Source: Candidatus Tepidiaquacellales bacterium OLB4/UTCHB1 (GTDB lineage Bacteria > Bacteroidota > Ignavibacteria > Tepidaquicellales > Tepidaquicellaceae). Taken from it: DNA of 64,000 nt. Every line of letters starts with the position of its first letter. The first letter of the stretch is position 1. A program made the translations under genes and the position numbers. This document shows, piece after piece, positions 1 to 9,019 of this stretch. The notes below the pieces were generated by a model. That model was not told where the DNA came from and ran no database searches. It saw only the letters and a program-made list of their open reading frames with translations. The stretch is taken from contig MWSW01000005.1 of NCBI GenBank assembly GCA_002050165.1, positions 62,001 through 126,000 of the forward strand, in the 5' to 3' direction.

Positions 1-1335
1 ATCTTTCGCAAGATATGCATTCGCCAACCAAAGATACGAAAACGTAAATGTATCGTTTATTCTAATAGCTTCTTCAAACTCTGCTATTGCATCATCATAC
101 TTCTCCTGAGTGTACATAATTAAACCTTTGTAAACCTGTGTTGCGTCACTTTTACCTGCAATCGATTGATTTTTATTGAAACTTACAAGGGCATCGTCAT
201 ATTGTTTTGCATTAAACTGCATAACTCCAAGTTCAAAATACAGATCCGGATTTTCTGGATCGCGTTTTTTAGCTTCATCCATTAATTGAAATGCTTTCGT
301 CTGGTCACCTTTTTCACTATATATCTTTGCAAGCTTTATATAATCTTCAGTTTCAAAGTTATCTTCAGATACTTTTGAAAAATATTCGAGTGCTTTATCG
401 TAATTTTTTTTGTCTATTTCAATGTATCCGAGATATTTAAAAGCGAGCGCATTATTCGGGTCAACTTTCAGCACTTCATTTAGCAATCTTTCTGCTTCTT
501 GCAGGTCACCTAAAGCATACTTTGTTCTCGCAAAATACGAATTACCGGTTTGCGTCCCGGGTTTTAACTGAGAATATTTTTTAAATGCCTCAGCTGCGCT
601 GGCATATTGTTCACTTAAAAATAAAATTCTTCCAATCATAAAATAAGATTCTGCGAAGTTTTCGTCAATCTTAATTGATTCCTGAAATGATGTTAGTGCA
701 TCATCAAATTTTCTCTGTCTGAAGTAAACATTTCCTAAACCATAGTATGCAGCAGCGGATTTGTTATTGGATAATTGCAACGCCTTTTTGTAATTTTCAA
801 TCGCAGCTGGCAGAGCTTGTCCGAAATAGTAAGCATTCCCCAATGCTACAAATACTGCGGGATTTTTATCATCAAGTGACATTGCTCTCGTTAAAATGAA
901 AACTGCTTTTTCAACATCACCGGATCTGGAATAATTTATTCCCTGTGACAACAAAACACTGACGTTTTCCTCGTCTTCTTTGAGAGCTTTCTCATAGTAG
1001 GTATTAGCTTTGTCATAATTTTTTTGTTCGCTATAAATATCACCGAGACCTTTTAATGCTTCCACACCACTGTCATCATCTTTAAGCGCGATGTTGAAAT
1101 ATTTCTCCGCCTCCTTCAAAGAACCTGTTTCAAACAATGCTTTTCCATAGTAATAGTTAGCGTCATAACTGTCATCGTCCTTTACATATTTTTTAAGAAT
1201 TTCAAGTCCGAGAACATAATTTCCTCTTTTTACAGCATCAATTCCATCATCAATATCTTGTGCATTTATACTGGAAATTAAAAATAAAACCAGACAGACT
1301 GTTACAAAAAATGTTTTCAAGTTAAGAATTTTCAT
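1..1335 (-). CDS. Exported TPR-repeat protein (partial, runs off left edge)
   Basis: An ATG at 1335 opens a frame that stays open to base 1, so 445 codons are visible and the C-terminus is missing. The first ~25 residues form a signal peptide (basic start, hydrophobic core, end near NAQ). The rest is tandem tetratricopeptide repeats of about 34 residues, with recurring G-x-x-Y / A-x-x-Y-F / A-L positions, for example AYYGLGNVYFRQRKFDDA. TPR arrays are protein-binding scaffolds, and this one should sit in the periplasm or at the outer membrane. It starts 9 bases after the PstS-like lipoprotein gene and is the fourth gene of the tonB cluster, so it probably works with those proteins. Its binding partner cannot be read from sequence. 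Confidence 0.85.
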   Translation of the reverse strand, partial: MKILNLKTFFVTVCLVLFLISSINAQDIDDGIDAVKRGNYVLGLEILKKYVKDDDSYDANYYYGKALFETGSLKEAEKYFNIALKDDDSGVEALKGLGDIYSEQKNYDKANTYYEKALKEDEENVSVLLSQGINYSRSGDVEKAVFILTRAMSLDDKNPAVFVALGNAYYFGQALPAAIENYKKALQLSNNKSAAAYYGLGNVYFRQRKFDDALTSFQESIKIDENFAESYFMIGRILFLSEQYASAAEAFKKYSQLKPGTQTGNSYFARTKYALGDLQEAERLLNEVLKVDPNNALAFKYLGYIEIDKKNYDKALEYFSKVSEDNFETEDYIKLAKIYSEKGDQTKAFQLMDEAKKRDPENPDLYFELGVMQFNAKQYDDALVSFNKNQSIAGKSDATQVYKGLIMYTQEKYDDAIAEFEEAIRINDTFTFSYLWLANAYLAKD

Positions 1336-1344
1336 TTTATCTGT

Positions 1345-2313
1345 TTAATTTAATTGAATTGTTCTTACGGGTTGTGTTGCTGGTACAACTCCGTGATCAA
1401 GTAAAACTTGTTGTCCCGGAGTTTGCAACATAAAAGAAATAAAGCCAGATTCGAGTCCAATACCTTTAAAAGTTGTGTAAATGTAGACAACTCGATCGTA
1501 AGGATATTCACCATTAAATACTAACCCTTGATGCAACTGAACGTAATCCCTTTGAGCGCCAGCATCGTTTACGATTGATATCCTGAGAGCTTTCACTGTC
1601 GTATCCAAAGCATCCTGTTTTCCAATACCCAACCATGCCAGATTAGAAATTCCGATTGCATTCTCATTTTCGCGAATTTCCTGCAACATCTGTGCACTGG
1701 TCGAACATACAGTGGACTTATCGTAAAACTCCGCACCTTTCAAGACGTTTTCTTTTACATAATCGTATGTTGCAGAATTACGCCGTTGAATAAACGTTTT
1801 TATTTTATTGAGGTTACCTGTCATCGTTTTAGCTACCTCCGAATTTTGATCTTTATCCTGTGCAACTATATCCGTCCAGTTTTTATATTCACCTGTGAAT
1901 ATATTCATCAGATCATTTGAGGTAACTCTCAGTATCGGGTTAAATGGATTTACAATAAACGCAACTGCATCAACTGCTACCTTATGCGAATCAATCTGTA
2001 TATTGTTCTGCTTTATTATATCAGATTCTTCCCGGTTAAAAGGTCGGGTTATAACTATTAATTTAGTTTGGTTATTGACTAATTCAGCAACGGCATTTCT
2101 GCTTGGGACATAATTTACATCTAACTTAGCATTGGGATTTAATCTTATAAATTCGTTTATAAGCTGCTCCATAGCTGGTTTGAAATTCTCATCTACTGCA
2201 ATGTATGCTGATCCGGAGGTTGATAATGGCTTAATTTCCCTGTAATCCTGACAAGAGGATAATGCGAGTGGCACGATTAATAAAATGAACCAATATTTAA
2301 CTTGCATCTTCAT
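1345..2313 (-). CDS. PstS-like substrate-binding lipoprotein of the tonB cluster
   Basis: The protein has about 322 residues from the ATG at 2313. An upstream in-frame TTG at 2340 would lie deeper in the preceding gene and would put charged residues ahead of the signal sequence. The N-terminus is a lipoprotein signal with lipobox LSSC (Cys ~21). The body resembles the PBP-like phosphate-binding family (PstS type), including a YVPSRNAVAEL-like early segment and the motif NAIGISNLAWLG. It is separate from the true pstS at 7763-8839 and has no permease or ATPase genes beside it. Bacteroidota often place such a protein between tonB and a TPR gene. Its ligand is unknown, and phosphate import is not implied. 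Confidence 0.75.
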   Translation of the reverse strand: MKMQVKYWFILLIVPLALSSCQDYREIKPLSTSGSAYIAVDENFKPAMEQLINEFIRLNPNAKLDVNYVPSRNAVAELVNNQTKLIVITRPFNREESDIIKQNNIQIDSHKVAVDAVAFIVNPFNPILRVTSNDLMNIFTGEYKNWTDIVAQDKDQNSEVAKTMTGNLNKIKTFIQRRNSATYDYVKENVLKGAEFYDKSTVCSTSAQMLQEIRENENAIGISNLAWLGIGKQDALDTTVKALRISIVNDAGAQRDYVQLHQGLVFNGEYPYDRVVYIYTTFKGIGLESGFISFMLQTPGQQVLLDHGVVPATQPVRTIQLN

Positions 2314-2554
2314 TTTTCCGGAAAAGTTTTTCTTTCTCAATTCTCATCAATTCCTGTTTCTCAATTCTTTTTGCATCACGTAATTTAGATTGTACATATA
2401 AAAATCTGTAAATTGAATAGCCTATAAATATGACACCAAGCGTAATTCTCAAATTCTGTTCAAACGTTCCGCCGACGTACCCGAGTAATAAAAGAAACCC
2501 TACGATAAATGCGACAGCTGTAGCAATGTAGCTGATGATTACCGTAGGGTTCAT
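2297..2554 (-). CDS. Small two-helix membrane protein of the tonB cluster
   Basis: An 85-residue protein. Residues ~4-27 and ~35-52 are hydrophobic and likely span the inner membrane. Residues ~55-83 are highly charged (Lys/Glu/Arg) and probably helical in the cytoplasm. It lies 24 bases after tonB and overlaps the start of the PstS-like gene by 17 bases, which suggests coupled translation. I do not recognise a named family. Its constant company with tonB suggests an accessory role in that envelope complex, but this is inference. Confidence 0.7.
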   Translation of the reverse strand: MNPTVIISYIATAVAFIVGFLLLLGYVGGTFEQNLRITLGVIFIGYSIYRFLYVQSKLRDAKRIEKQELMRIEKEKLFRKNEDAS

Positions 2555-2578
2555 TTTAAATCCACTTTTAAATAACTA

Positions 2579-3550
2579 CTATTCTTCGTTACTTCCGCTA
2601 TTATCTTCTGTAGGTGTTTTGGTTGTTTCTTCTTGAGTCTTCTCTTCAGTCTTTTCTTCTTCCTTTTCCTTTTTAAACTTACTCCCTAAGGTAAAATTAA
2701 ACGGAACGCTTACCCAGACTCTTACGGGTTTTCCGTTTTGAAGTCCCGGAGTGAATTGCAATGACATAACTTTACTGCTTACTTCACTATGGAAAACATC
2801 CGGACCACTAATGCTACCAATCCTTTCAATGGAACCGCTCGTTCCGACAAGTACTCTGACAGTAACTCTACCTTCAATACCGGAAGAACGCGCAATCTCA
2901 GGATACCTCATCGAATTTCTTACAGCACCAAGGTTTACTGGTGAAGGAGCTTTTTCAACTTCGAACTGTTGGAAAATTTTATTCTGATCGAAATTTTTCT
3001 CCTCTTTCTTCTCTAACTTTTGTTCCATCTTCTCTTTTTTAAGGTCAATCTTTCCAATGAATCCAACGTTTGGTGCGTTTTCCGAACCCTCAGAAGAAAC
3101 AGGTGCCAAAATCTCTTCGAGCGCTTCCTGCGTTTTAGTTGTTAAAATCTCCGCTTCCTGTCTTGCAACAGGTTCTGGAATTAATGCTTCAAGATCTTTT
3201 AACGGAATTATCTCCTGCGGTACTTCAACTTCCGGCGGAGGAGGTACTTCTTCATCATTCGCAGATGGTGGAGTATCCAGATCTTCCAATTGTATAATAT
3301 TGGTGAGATTCTGGTCCCGCTCGTTAGCCTTTGATTCTAGAATTAACGCAAATACGTACGAACCGATTATTAACACATGTAAGAGAATAGCAAGAATGAT
3401 TCCCCTTGTAGCATACTTCTGATATAGCTTTTTAAGTTCAGGAGCACCGTAAGCCATTTTGTAAAAATAACCTTCACTGTTAATGAGGCTGTCTGAAGTG
3501 CTTTGATCCTGTACTTGATCGCTTTGAATTTTTGTGTTTTGATCCGACAT
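2579..3550 (-). CDS. tonB: TonB-family energy transducer
   Basis: A 323-residue protein. Residues ~49-71 form one membrane anchor. They are followed by a proline- and glutamate-rich periplasmic linker (VPPPPEVEVPQ). Residues ~205-288 form a TonB C-terminal domain with the typical MRYPEIARSSGIEGRVTV start and ending VWVSVPFNFTL. TonB carries proton-motive energy to outer-membrane receptors. Odd points: a ~45-residue N-terminal cytoplasmic extension and a ~30-residue Lys/Glu/Thr tail after the TonB fold. A strong ribosome site (GGGAGGT, 5 bases before ATG) fixes the start. No exbB or exbD lies in the window, so the motor proteins must be encoded elsewhere. Confidence 0.88.
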   Translation of the reverse strand: MSDQNTKIQSDQVQDQSTSDSLINSEGYFYKMAYGAPELKKLYQKYATRGIILAILLHVLIIGSYVFALILESKANERDQNLTNIIQLEDLDTPPSANDEEVPPPPEVEVPQEIIPLKDLEALIPEPVARQEAEILTTKTQEALEEILAPVSSEGSENAPNVGFIGKIDLKKEKMEQKLEKKEEKNFDQNKIFQQFEVEKAPSPVNLGAVRNSMRYPEIARSSGIEGRVTVRVLVGTSGSIERIGSISGPDVFHSEVSSKVMSLQFTPGLQNGKPVRVWVSVPFNFTLGSKFKKEKEEEKTEEKTQEETTKTPTEDNSGSNEE

Positions 3551-3661
3551 TGTAACCTCCCGGTTTTGAGTTGTTTTATTGCTTATAAAACTTTGTACAA
3601 TTTAATTAGTTCCAAAGTACTTTAATATAAACAAAACTGAATAATAAAAATATAATCAATT

Positions 3662-3964
3662 TTACTCTTTTACTTCACCAATCATCATCACTACGTAATC
3701 CTTTGCAAAACTCATAAGGTCCTTGGCGGCAGCTTTACCTTCATCAGAAGCCATTGAAGAATTAAGAGAATCAATATCATCAAAATACATTTCTGCCTGA
3801 AGAAAAAACTTATTTTCTGTATTACCAAGGCTAGTTAATTTTGTAATCTCAGTCTTTCGTAATCCGGGCATTTTTTCTACGAGCGGTATATGAATATCAA
3901 AATATCTTTTCTCAAATAGTTCAACGTCTTCGGGCTTTTTGTATAGTGCTATTAATTTTGTCAT
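3662..3964 (-). CDS. EthD-family small protein
   Basis: From the ATG at 3964 the protein has 100 residues and begins MTKLIALYKKPEDVELF. The ATG is chosen over an upstream TTG because AGGAGAT lies 9 bases before it and the EthD fold begins here. The family is a dimeric ferredoxin-like alpha/beta barrel. The segment F-E-x-x-Y-F-D-x-H-I-P-L is typical. EthD proteins are known as accessory or small catabolic proteins of uncertain reaction. It starts 7 bases after the L,D-transpeptidase gene, but a shared function is not evident. Confidence 0.75.
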   Translation of the reverse strand: MTKLIALYKKPEDVELFEKRYFDIHIPLVEKMPGLRKTEITKLTSLGNTENKFFLQAEMYFDDIDSLNSSMASDEGKAAAKDLMSFAKDYVVMMIGEVKE

Positions 3965-3971
3965 TTCTGTT

Positions 3972-5057
3972 TTATCTCCTGCTGTTTGGTCCGAAATATG
4001 GTAAAATTCCAATCGGGTTATAAAAATATTTTTTCACGATTAACTCGTCTTCCTTTGAATTATAAACATATTTATTTGAAGACTGGTCTTTAGTTGTTTC
4101 TGAATTTACGGTTTTTGTAATAACGCTTTCCACGTCATCCTCATCTATGCTTTCAAATTGCCGGCTCATATCAATTTCATTCAATTTATTCACATTCAAA
4201 TTATCCCTCTGAACTGTGAAAGTATAATTAACCATCGGTGCATTTTGCGACTGTGAAGGCTTCTTGTTGTAAGCAATGTATGCGCCTGAAATCGGTATTA
4301 CTTTTGGGTCTAAAACAAAGTAATCACGATTTGAAATATAATAATTGCCATCAAGAACGTTCTTAAGGTTCCTCGCAAGCATTACTCTGTATTCTTCTTT
4401 TGAATACTTCTTCTTATTCTTAAAGCCCTTTGGAGCGAATGCAACAACCCTGTTGGAATTATAACTGTGAACTAAAACTAAAGTACCCATTTCAGTTGCA
4501 TTGAACAATTCCCTTGCGCCATCATGCGTTAACCTTATACAACCTTTTGAGGAAGGTCTTACTCCAAGGTGAACATAATATCCTGTACCATTTATTGAAT
4601 GAAATCCAATTCCCTGATTAAACGCCATGAAATGATACATATCAGCACTATTGAACTGTGATGAAATGTGATGAGCATTTCTGTAAAAAATTGCAAATAA
4701 ACCGGGTCTGGATTCTACAGAAACTCCGAAATTCCCTGCTCCGGTTGAAACAGGGTATTTAACTTTTCTTCCATCCCTGTAATGTAAATATGCATGTTGT
4801 TCAGGTAAGACTAATTCTATCCAAGTATCCTGATCGGTATAAACGGTATCTTTTATAACTGAATTAAGATCTTTAGACGATACAAACCGCGCAGAGGAAA
4901 TTTCTCCGGATTGGCTGAACAGGTCAATTTTAGAACCGCTCGATATCTCAAAATAATTTATAAAATAACCTAAGGTCAGATAAATAAATAATACGGCAGG
5001 GAAAAAAATTGATAGCACTACAGGAGGGCGGTTATTAAACTTAATATCATTATTCAT
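3972..5057 (-). CDS. L,D-transpeptidase (YkuD domain), membrane anchored
   Basis: About 361 residues from the ATG at 5057 (a GTG two codons upstream is also possible). Residues ~12-36 form a membrane anchor or uncleaved signal. The YkuD catalytic domain lies at ~80-195 and holds the hallmark H-S-I-N-G (His ~153) and S-K-G-C-I-R-L (Cys ~173, Arg ~175). These enzymes form 3-3 peptidoglycan crosslinks or attach proteins to the wall in the periplasm. A C-terminal region of ~150 residues has no recognised domain and ends NPIGILPYFGPNSRR. The active site looks intact. Confidence 0.88.
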   Translation of the reverse strand: MNNDIKFNNRPPVVLSIFFPAVLFIYLTLGYFINYFEISSGSKIDLFSQSGEISSARFVSSKDLNSVIKDTVYTDQDTWIELVLPEQHAYLHYRDGRKVKYPVSTGAGNFGVSVESRPGLFAIFYRNAHHISSQFNSADMYHFMAFNQGIGFHSINGTGYYVHLGVRPSSKGCIRLTHDGARELFNATEMGTLVLVHSYNSNRVVAFAPKGFKNKKKYSKEEYRVMLARNLKNVLDGNYYISNRDYFVLDPKVIPISGAYIAYNKKPSQSQNAPMVNYTFTVQRDNLNVNKLNEIDMSRQFESIDEDDVESVITKTVNSETTKDQSSNKYVYNSKEDELIVKKYFYNPIGILPYFGPNSRR

Positions 5058-5106
5058 AACCACTAATATATTTATTCAAAACGAAATTTTCTATGAACAA
5101 TCTTAT

Positions 5107-5925
5107 TTATCCAAATTTACCTGTAATGTATTCTTCCGTAAGTTTTACGGTTGGAACAGTAAATAACTTTTTTGTTTTATCGAATTCTACCAGATCACCA
5201 ATAAACATGAATGCGGTAAAGTCACTTACTCTCGCGGCTTGTTGCATATTGTGAGTTACGATAATTATTGTGTAGTCATTTTTAAAATCGTGTATCAATT
5301 TTTCAATCTTCATTGTAGAAAGTGGATCGAGCGCACTCGTTGGTTCATCCATGAGTATAATCTCAGGATTAATTGCAATAGTTCTTGCAATGCATAATCT
5401 TTGCTGTTGACCCCCGGATAAGCTAATCGCAGGTTTATTCAGACGATCTTTTACCTCATCCCATAACGCCGAATGAATTAAACACCTCTCTACAATGTCA
5501 TCGAATGATTCGGATGGATTTTTACCACTTAACTTATATCCCGAAATTACGTTTTCATAAATACTCATTTTGGGAAATGGGTTTGGTTTCTGAAACACCA
5601 TTCCGACTTTGTTTCGCAAATTAATTACGTCGTACTCTGTTATATCTTTATCAAGAATTTTTATAGTCCCGGTTACTTTAGTCCTTGGTGTGAGTTCGTG
5701 CATAAGGTTTAACGACCTTAGCAAAGTTGATTTCCCGCAACCTGACGGACCGATAATTGAAGTAACAGTATTCCTTCGGATTTTAAGGTTGATTTTTTTT
5801 ATTGCTGCTTTTAATCCGAAATGAACACTTAGGTCAGTTGTTGTAATAGCAAATTTTGAGCTATCTTTTCCCTTTAGCTTCTGATGTTCCTCAAACTTCA
5901 ATTCTGTATCCAAAATAACCTTCAA
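5107..5925 (-). CDS. pstB: Phosphate ABC transporter ATP-binding protein
   Basis: A 272-residue ATPase. Walker A GPSGCGKST is at 59-67, the Q-loop Gln at ~112, signature LSGGQ at 169-173, Walker B LMDEP at 191-195 and the H-loop His at ~225. The segment VGMVFQKPNPFPKMSIYENV is typical of PstB. It powers high-affinity phosphate uptake with PstA and PstC. It starts with a TTG inside the sequence TTGA that also contains the pstA stop, a translational-coupling overlap. No phoU follows in this window; the next gene downstream is the L,D-transpeptidase. Confidence 0.96.
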   Translation of the reverse strand: MKVILDTELKFEEHQKLKGKDSSKFAITTTDLSVHFGLKAAIKKINLKIRRNTVTSIIGPSGCGKSTLLRSLNLMHELTPRTKVTGTIKILDKDITEYDVINLRNKVGMVFQKPNPFPKMSIYENVISGYKLSGKNPSESFDDIVERCLIHSALWDEVKDRLNKPAISLSGGQQQRLCIARTIAINPEIILMDEPTSALDPLSTMKIEKLIHDFKNDYTIIIVTHNMQQAARVSDFTAFMFIGDLVEFDKTKKLFTVPTVKLTEEYITGKFG

Positions 5926-6794
5926 TTATTAATTGAATATTTGTCTCTCGTTATAAATCTTACAACGAGATTCAAGATGAAAATAAGGAATATCAATATG
6001 AAAGCGCCTGCCCAGGCGAGTTTATGCCATTCCTCAAACGGTGATATTGCGTAATTAAAAATTCTTACTGGCATTGAGTCAATTGGCTCTGTTAAGGAAT
6101 AGCTCATAAACCGGTTACCGAAAGAAGTAAACAGCAATGGAGCAGTTTCACCGGCGACGCGCGCGATGGAGAGTAATATACCCGTGATAATTCCTGTTGA
6201 TGCTGTTTTTAAAACAATTTTCAAACTCGTTTTCCAACGTGATACTCCGAGAGCCAACGAAGCTTCGCGGAGATTTACAGGGACAAGTTTGAGCATTTCT
6301 TCGGTCGTTCTCGTTACTGTCGGAATCATTATAATCCCTAACGCAAAACCGCCTGCTAAAGCTGAAAAACCTCCCATGGTAAGCACAACAACTCCATATG
6401 CAAATATTCCAATAATTATTGAAGGAATCCCGCTCAGCACGTCAGTTACAAATTTAATAATGTTGGAAAATATGTTGTTCGAATATTCTGCCACATAAAT
6501 TCCGGATAAAATTCCAACCGGAATACCTATAAGGGAACCTATAGTTACAAGTATTAAAGTACCAATAATTGAATTCGCCATCCCCCCGCCCGTCTCACCA
6601 ACCGGTTTCGGCAACTGGGTAAAGAAGTCAATATTAAGCGCAGATATACCGGAGAACGTTGTATAAAAAAACACATACAGAAGTGGTGCCACACTCAGAA
6701 CAGCTGCTATCGTACATAGCGATAACATCAGACGATTTAGAATTTTCCTGCGCTGTAAATTTCCGTCGGTGAACTTTATATCATCTAATTTCAT
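5922..6794 (-). CDS. pstA: Phosphate ABC transporter permease
   Basis: A 290-residue inner-membrane permease with about six hydrophobic segments. It carries the binding-protein-dependent transport (MetI-like) domain, with the EAA-type loop near EASLALGVSRWKTSLKIVL that docks on PstB. The order pstC-pstA-pstB identifies it as PstA. The ATG follows directly after the TGA of pstC with no gap, so the two are expected to be translated together. Confidence 0.95.
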   Translation of the reverse strand: MKLDDIKFTDGNLQRRKILNRLMLSLCTIAAVLSVAPLLYVFFYTTFSGISALNIDFFTQLPKPVGETGGGMANSIIGTLILVTIGSLIGIPVGILSGIYVAEYSNNIFSNIIKFVTDVLSGIPSIIIGIFAYGVVVLTMGGFSALAGGFALGIIMIPTVTRTTEEMLKLVPVNLREASLALGVSRWKTSLKIVLKTASTGIITGILLSIARVAGETAPLLFTSFGNRFMSYSLTEPIDSMPVRIFNYAISPFEEWHKLAWAGAFILIFLIFILNLVVRFITRDKYSINN

Positions 6795-7754
6795 TCACCT
6801 TCCTTCCGCATTTCTTGTAACGCTGAATATTAATAACCTCGCGAATGAGTTAATTAGAAATGTTACCCCGAAAAGTAATAACCCTACCTCAATCAATGAA
6901 CTGAGATGTAATATTTCAGATGCTTCCGCAAATTCGTTTGCAATAACCGATGCCATTGTATAAGCGGGTTCGAAAAATGAAATATTTATATCTGCACGAT
7001 TCCCTATTACCATAGTAACTGCCATAGTTTCACCGACTGCTCTGCCGAAACCCAAAACAGTAGCGCCAAGAATTCCGCTTTTAGCATTGAGTAAAGCCAT
7101 TTTTATGGCTTCCCATTTTGTGGCACCTAATGCATAAGCAGCTTCCCGCTGAGACTGAGGAATTGCTTTGAGTACATCGCGTGAAATTGCGGTTATAATC
7201 GGGATAATCATTATTGCTAATATAATTCCTGCAGTAAGCAAACCTGTACCTAACGGTGTTCCTTGAAAAAAGGGTAAATAACCGAAATATTTTTGCAGAA
7301 ATGGTTGTAAATCAGACCGCATAAACGGAGCAAGTACAAAGATACCCCAGAAACCGAATATTATACTTGGTATTGCCGCTAAAATTTCTATTACAAAACT
7401 TAAAGTTGACTTAATTATTTTCGGCGCAAGTTCAGAAAGAAATATTGCAACCCCTAAACTCAATGGCAGAGCAATAATTAGTGCCAATATTGAGGATACA
7501 GCAGTACCATAAACAAATGCCAATGCGCCGAATTCTTTCCTCACCGGTTCCCACTCATTTGACCAGATAAATTCCCAACCAAATGCGGAGCGGGATTCAC
7601 CGGAATAAAAATACATTTCATAAATTATCCACAGTACGATTCCTAATATCATTAATGCGAAAACAAAAGTGAGATTTTCAAAAATTAAATCAGAAAATTT
7701 CTTTCTGCTTATAATAACTTTTTCTGTCCCGTGTGGAGGAATGCTTTTATTCAA
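6795..7754 (-). CDS. pstC: Phosphate ABC transporter permease
   Basis: A 319-residue permease with about six transmembrane segments and an EAA loop (EAAYALGATKWEAIKMAL). The SAFGWEFIWSNEWEP stretch after the first membrane helix is typical of PstC periplasmic regions. The start is a TTG 8 bases after the pstS stop; the next in-frame ATG would remove the N-terminal cytoplasmic part. It forms the PstAC channel for phosphate. Confidence 0.95.
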   Translation of the reverse strand: MNKSIPPHGTEKVIISRKKFSDLIFENLTFVFALMILGIVLWIIYEMYFYSGESRSAFGWEFIWSNEWEPVRKEFGALAFVYGTAVSSILALIIALPLSLGVAIFLSELAPKIIKSTLSFVIEILAAIPSIIFGFWGIFVLAPFMRSDLQPFLQKYFGYLPFFQGTPLGTGLLTAGIILAIMIIPIITAISRDVLKAIPQSQREAAYALGATKWEAIKMALLNAKSGILGATVLGFGRAVGETMAVTMVIGNRADINISFFEPAYTMASVIANEFAEASEILHLSSLIEVGLLLFGVTFLINSFARLLIFSVTRNAEGR

Positions 7755-7762
7755 ACTGTATT

Positions 7763-8839
7763 TTAAAGTGATTTGCCGTTGTGGTTTAATAAATTGAGCC
7801 TGCCCTTTACCTTTTGAATGACAACTTCAGGTAACGGTGCGTATCCTAAATTTTTTGCAAATATCGATCCTTCGGTTACTGCCCACAGAAGGAATGATTT
7901 CAGGATTCCGCCTTTCACGGGATCATCCTGATTTTCATAAACCATAATGTATGTATAACTTGAGATTGGATAAGTGTTATCGCCCCCGCTGTTTGTTATT
8001 GATTGCCCGAGATCATCAGGCATATCATTAACTGAATACTCAGCTGCTTTCATGAGTGATTCAATTGAAGGTGTAACGAATTGCCCGGCAGGATTCTGAA
8101 TATTTGCATAATTCAGATTATTCTGAACGGCGTAAACATATTCGACATAACCGATAGAATATTCAATTTGCTTTACTAAACCTGTAACGCCTTCATTGCC
8201 TTTTGCACCTTGACCAACCGGAAACCTTATACTTTGTCCGACTCCAACTTTTTCTCTCCAATCTGTTGACACCTTGCCGAGGAAATCGGTAAAGACGTAT
8301 GTCGTACCACTTCCGTCAGACCGGAAACAAACTACAATCTCTTTATCAGGGAAATTAACTCCCGGATTGGAATTTACTATTCCCGTGTCGTTCCATTTTT
8401 TTATGCTCCCGGAATAGATTCCAACCACCGCATTCTGTGTAAGGTTAATATTGTTTTGCAAACCCGGTAAATTGAAAGTTAAAACAACCGAACCGATAAC
8501 GGTTGGAAATTGGAGCAACCTTGTAGAGTACTTTGACATTATTTCATCTTGCTGGGGTTTTGAAAGCGGAATATCGGAAGCGCCAAAGTCAACGGTCTTT
8601 TCCGTAACCTGCCTTATACCGCCACCGCTACCGATTGACTGATAATTGATTTTTGCTTTCGGGTTGACTTTTTGAAATTCATGAACCCACTTCGAATAAA
8701 CCGGAAACGGAAATGTTGCACCAGCACCGTTTATCTGCTCGCTCCCCTTTTTTAATAAAGGATTTCCGGATTTTCGGGAGCAGGATAATAAAATAACCGA
8801 GAATAGAATAACTGCTACTACTGACAGGGTTAATTTCAT
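7763..8839 (-). CDS. pstS: Periplasmic phosphate-binding lipoprotein
   Basis: About 358 residues from the ATG at 8839. A TTG at 8866 is less likely because a candidate -7 element ends only 3 bases upstream of it. A lipobox (ILLSC) anchors the protein, as is usual in this lineage. PstS motifs are clear: INGAGATFPFPVY, INYQSIGSGGG and FRSDGSGTTYVFTDFL, which line the phosphate pocket. It is the first gene of pstSCAB. Phosphate-dependent control is expected from the family, but no Pho box was identified. Confidence 0.95.
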   Translation of the reverse strand: MKLTLSVVAVILFSVILLSCSRKSGNPLLKKGSEQINGAGATFPFPVYSKWVHEFQKVNPKAKINYQSIGSGGGIRQVTEKTVDFGASDIPLSKPQQDEIMSKYSTRLLQFPTVIGSVVLTFNLPGLQNNINLTQNAVVGIYSGSIKKWNDTGIVNSNPGVNFPDKEIVVCFRSDGSGTTYVFTDFLGKVSTDWREKVGVGQSIRFPVGQGAKGNEGVTGLVKQIEYSIGYVEYVYAVQNNLNYANIQNPAGQFVTPSIESLMKAAEYSVNDMPDDLGQSITNSGGDNTYPISSYTYIMVYENQDDPVKGGILKSFLLWAVTEGSIFAKNLGYAPLPEVVIQKVKGRLNLLNHNGKSL

Positions 8840-8868
8840 TATTAAATATAGATTGTGTTTGGTCAATA

Positions 8869-8876
8869 CAAATTTA
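8869..8876 (-). promoter_or_regulatory. Candidate -7 element upstream of pstS
   Basis: On the minus strand this reads TAAATTTG and fits TANNTTTG. No TTG lies 19-21 bases upstream, so it would be an activator-dependent promoter at best. Its position makes the ATG at 8839 the likelier pstS start. Confidence 0.35.
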
Positions 8877-8957
8877 TAAATTTATATCCAGTGAATCTGT
8901 AAAGAAATTATTAATATCAAAATCTTTTTTTTAATTGCTGATTTGAGTTCACACAAC

Positions 8958-8989
8958 AAAAAAGCGGAGCAATCCGCTCCGCCTTTTTT
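8958..8989 (-). terminator. Rho-independent terminator after the T9SS substrate gene
   Basis: A perfect 7-bp stem, GCGGAGC / GCTCCGC, with loop AATCC is flanked by six A on one side and six T on the other. It can therefore work in either direction. It separates the gene ending at 9020 from the pst operon. Confidence 0.9.
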
Positions 8990-9019
8990 CAATCAAACAA
9001 ACGTTTGAAGTTTATTTCA

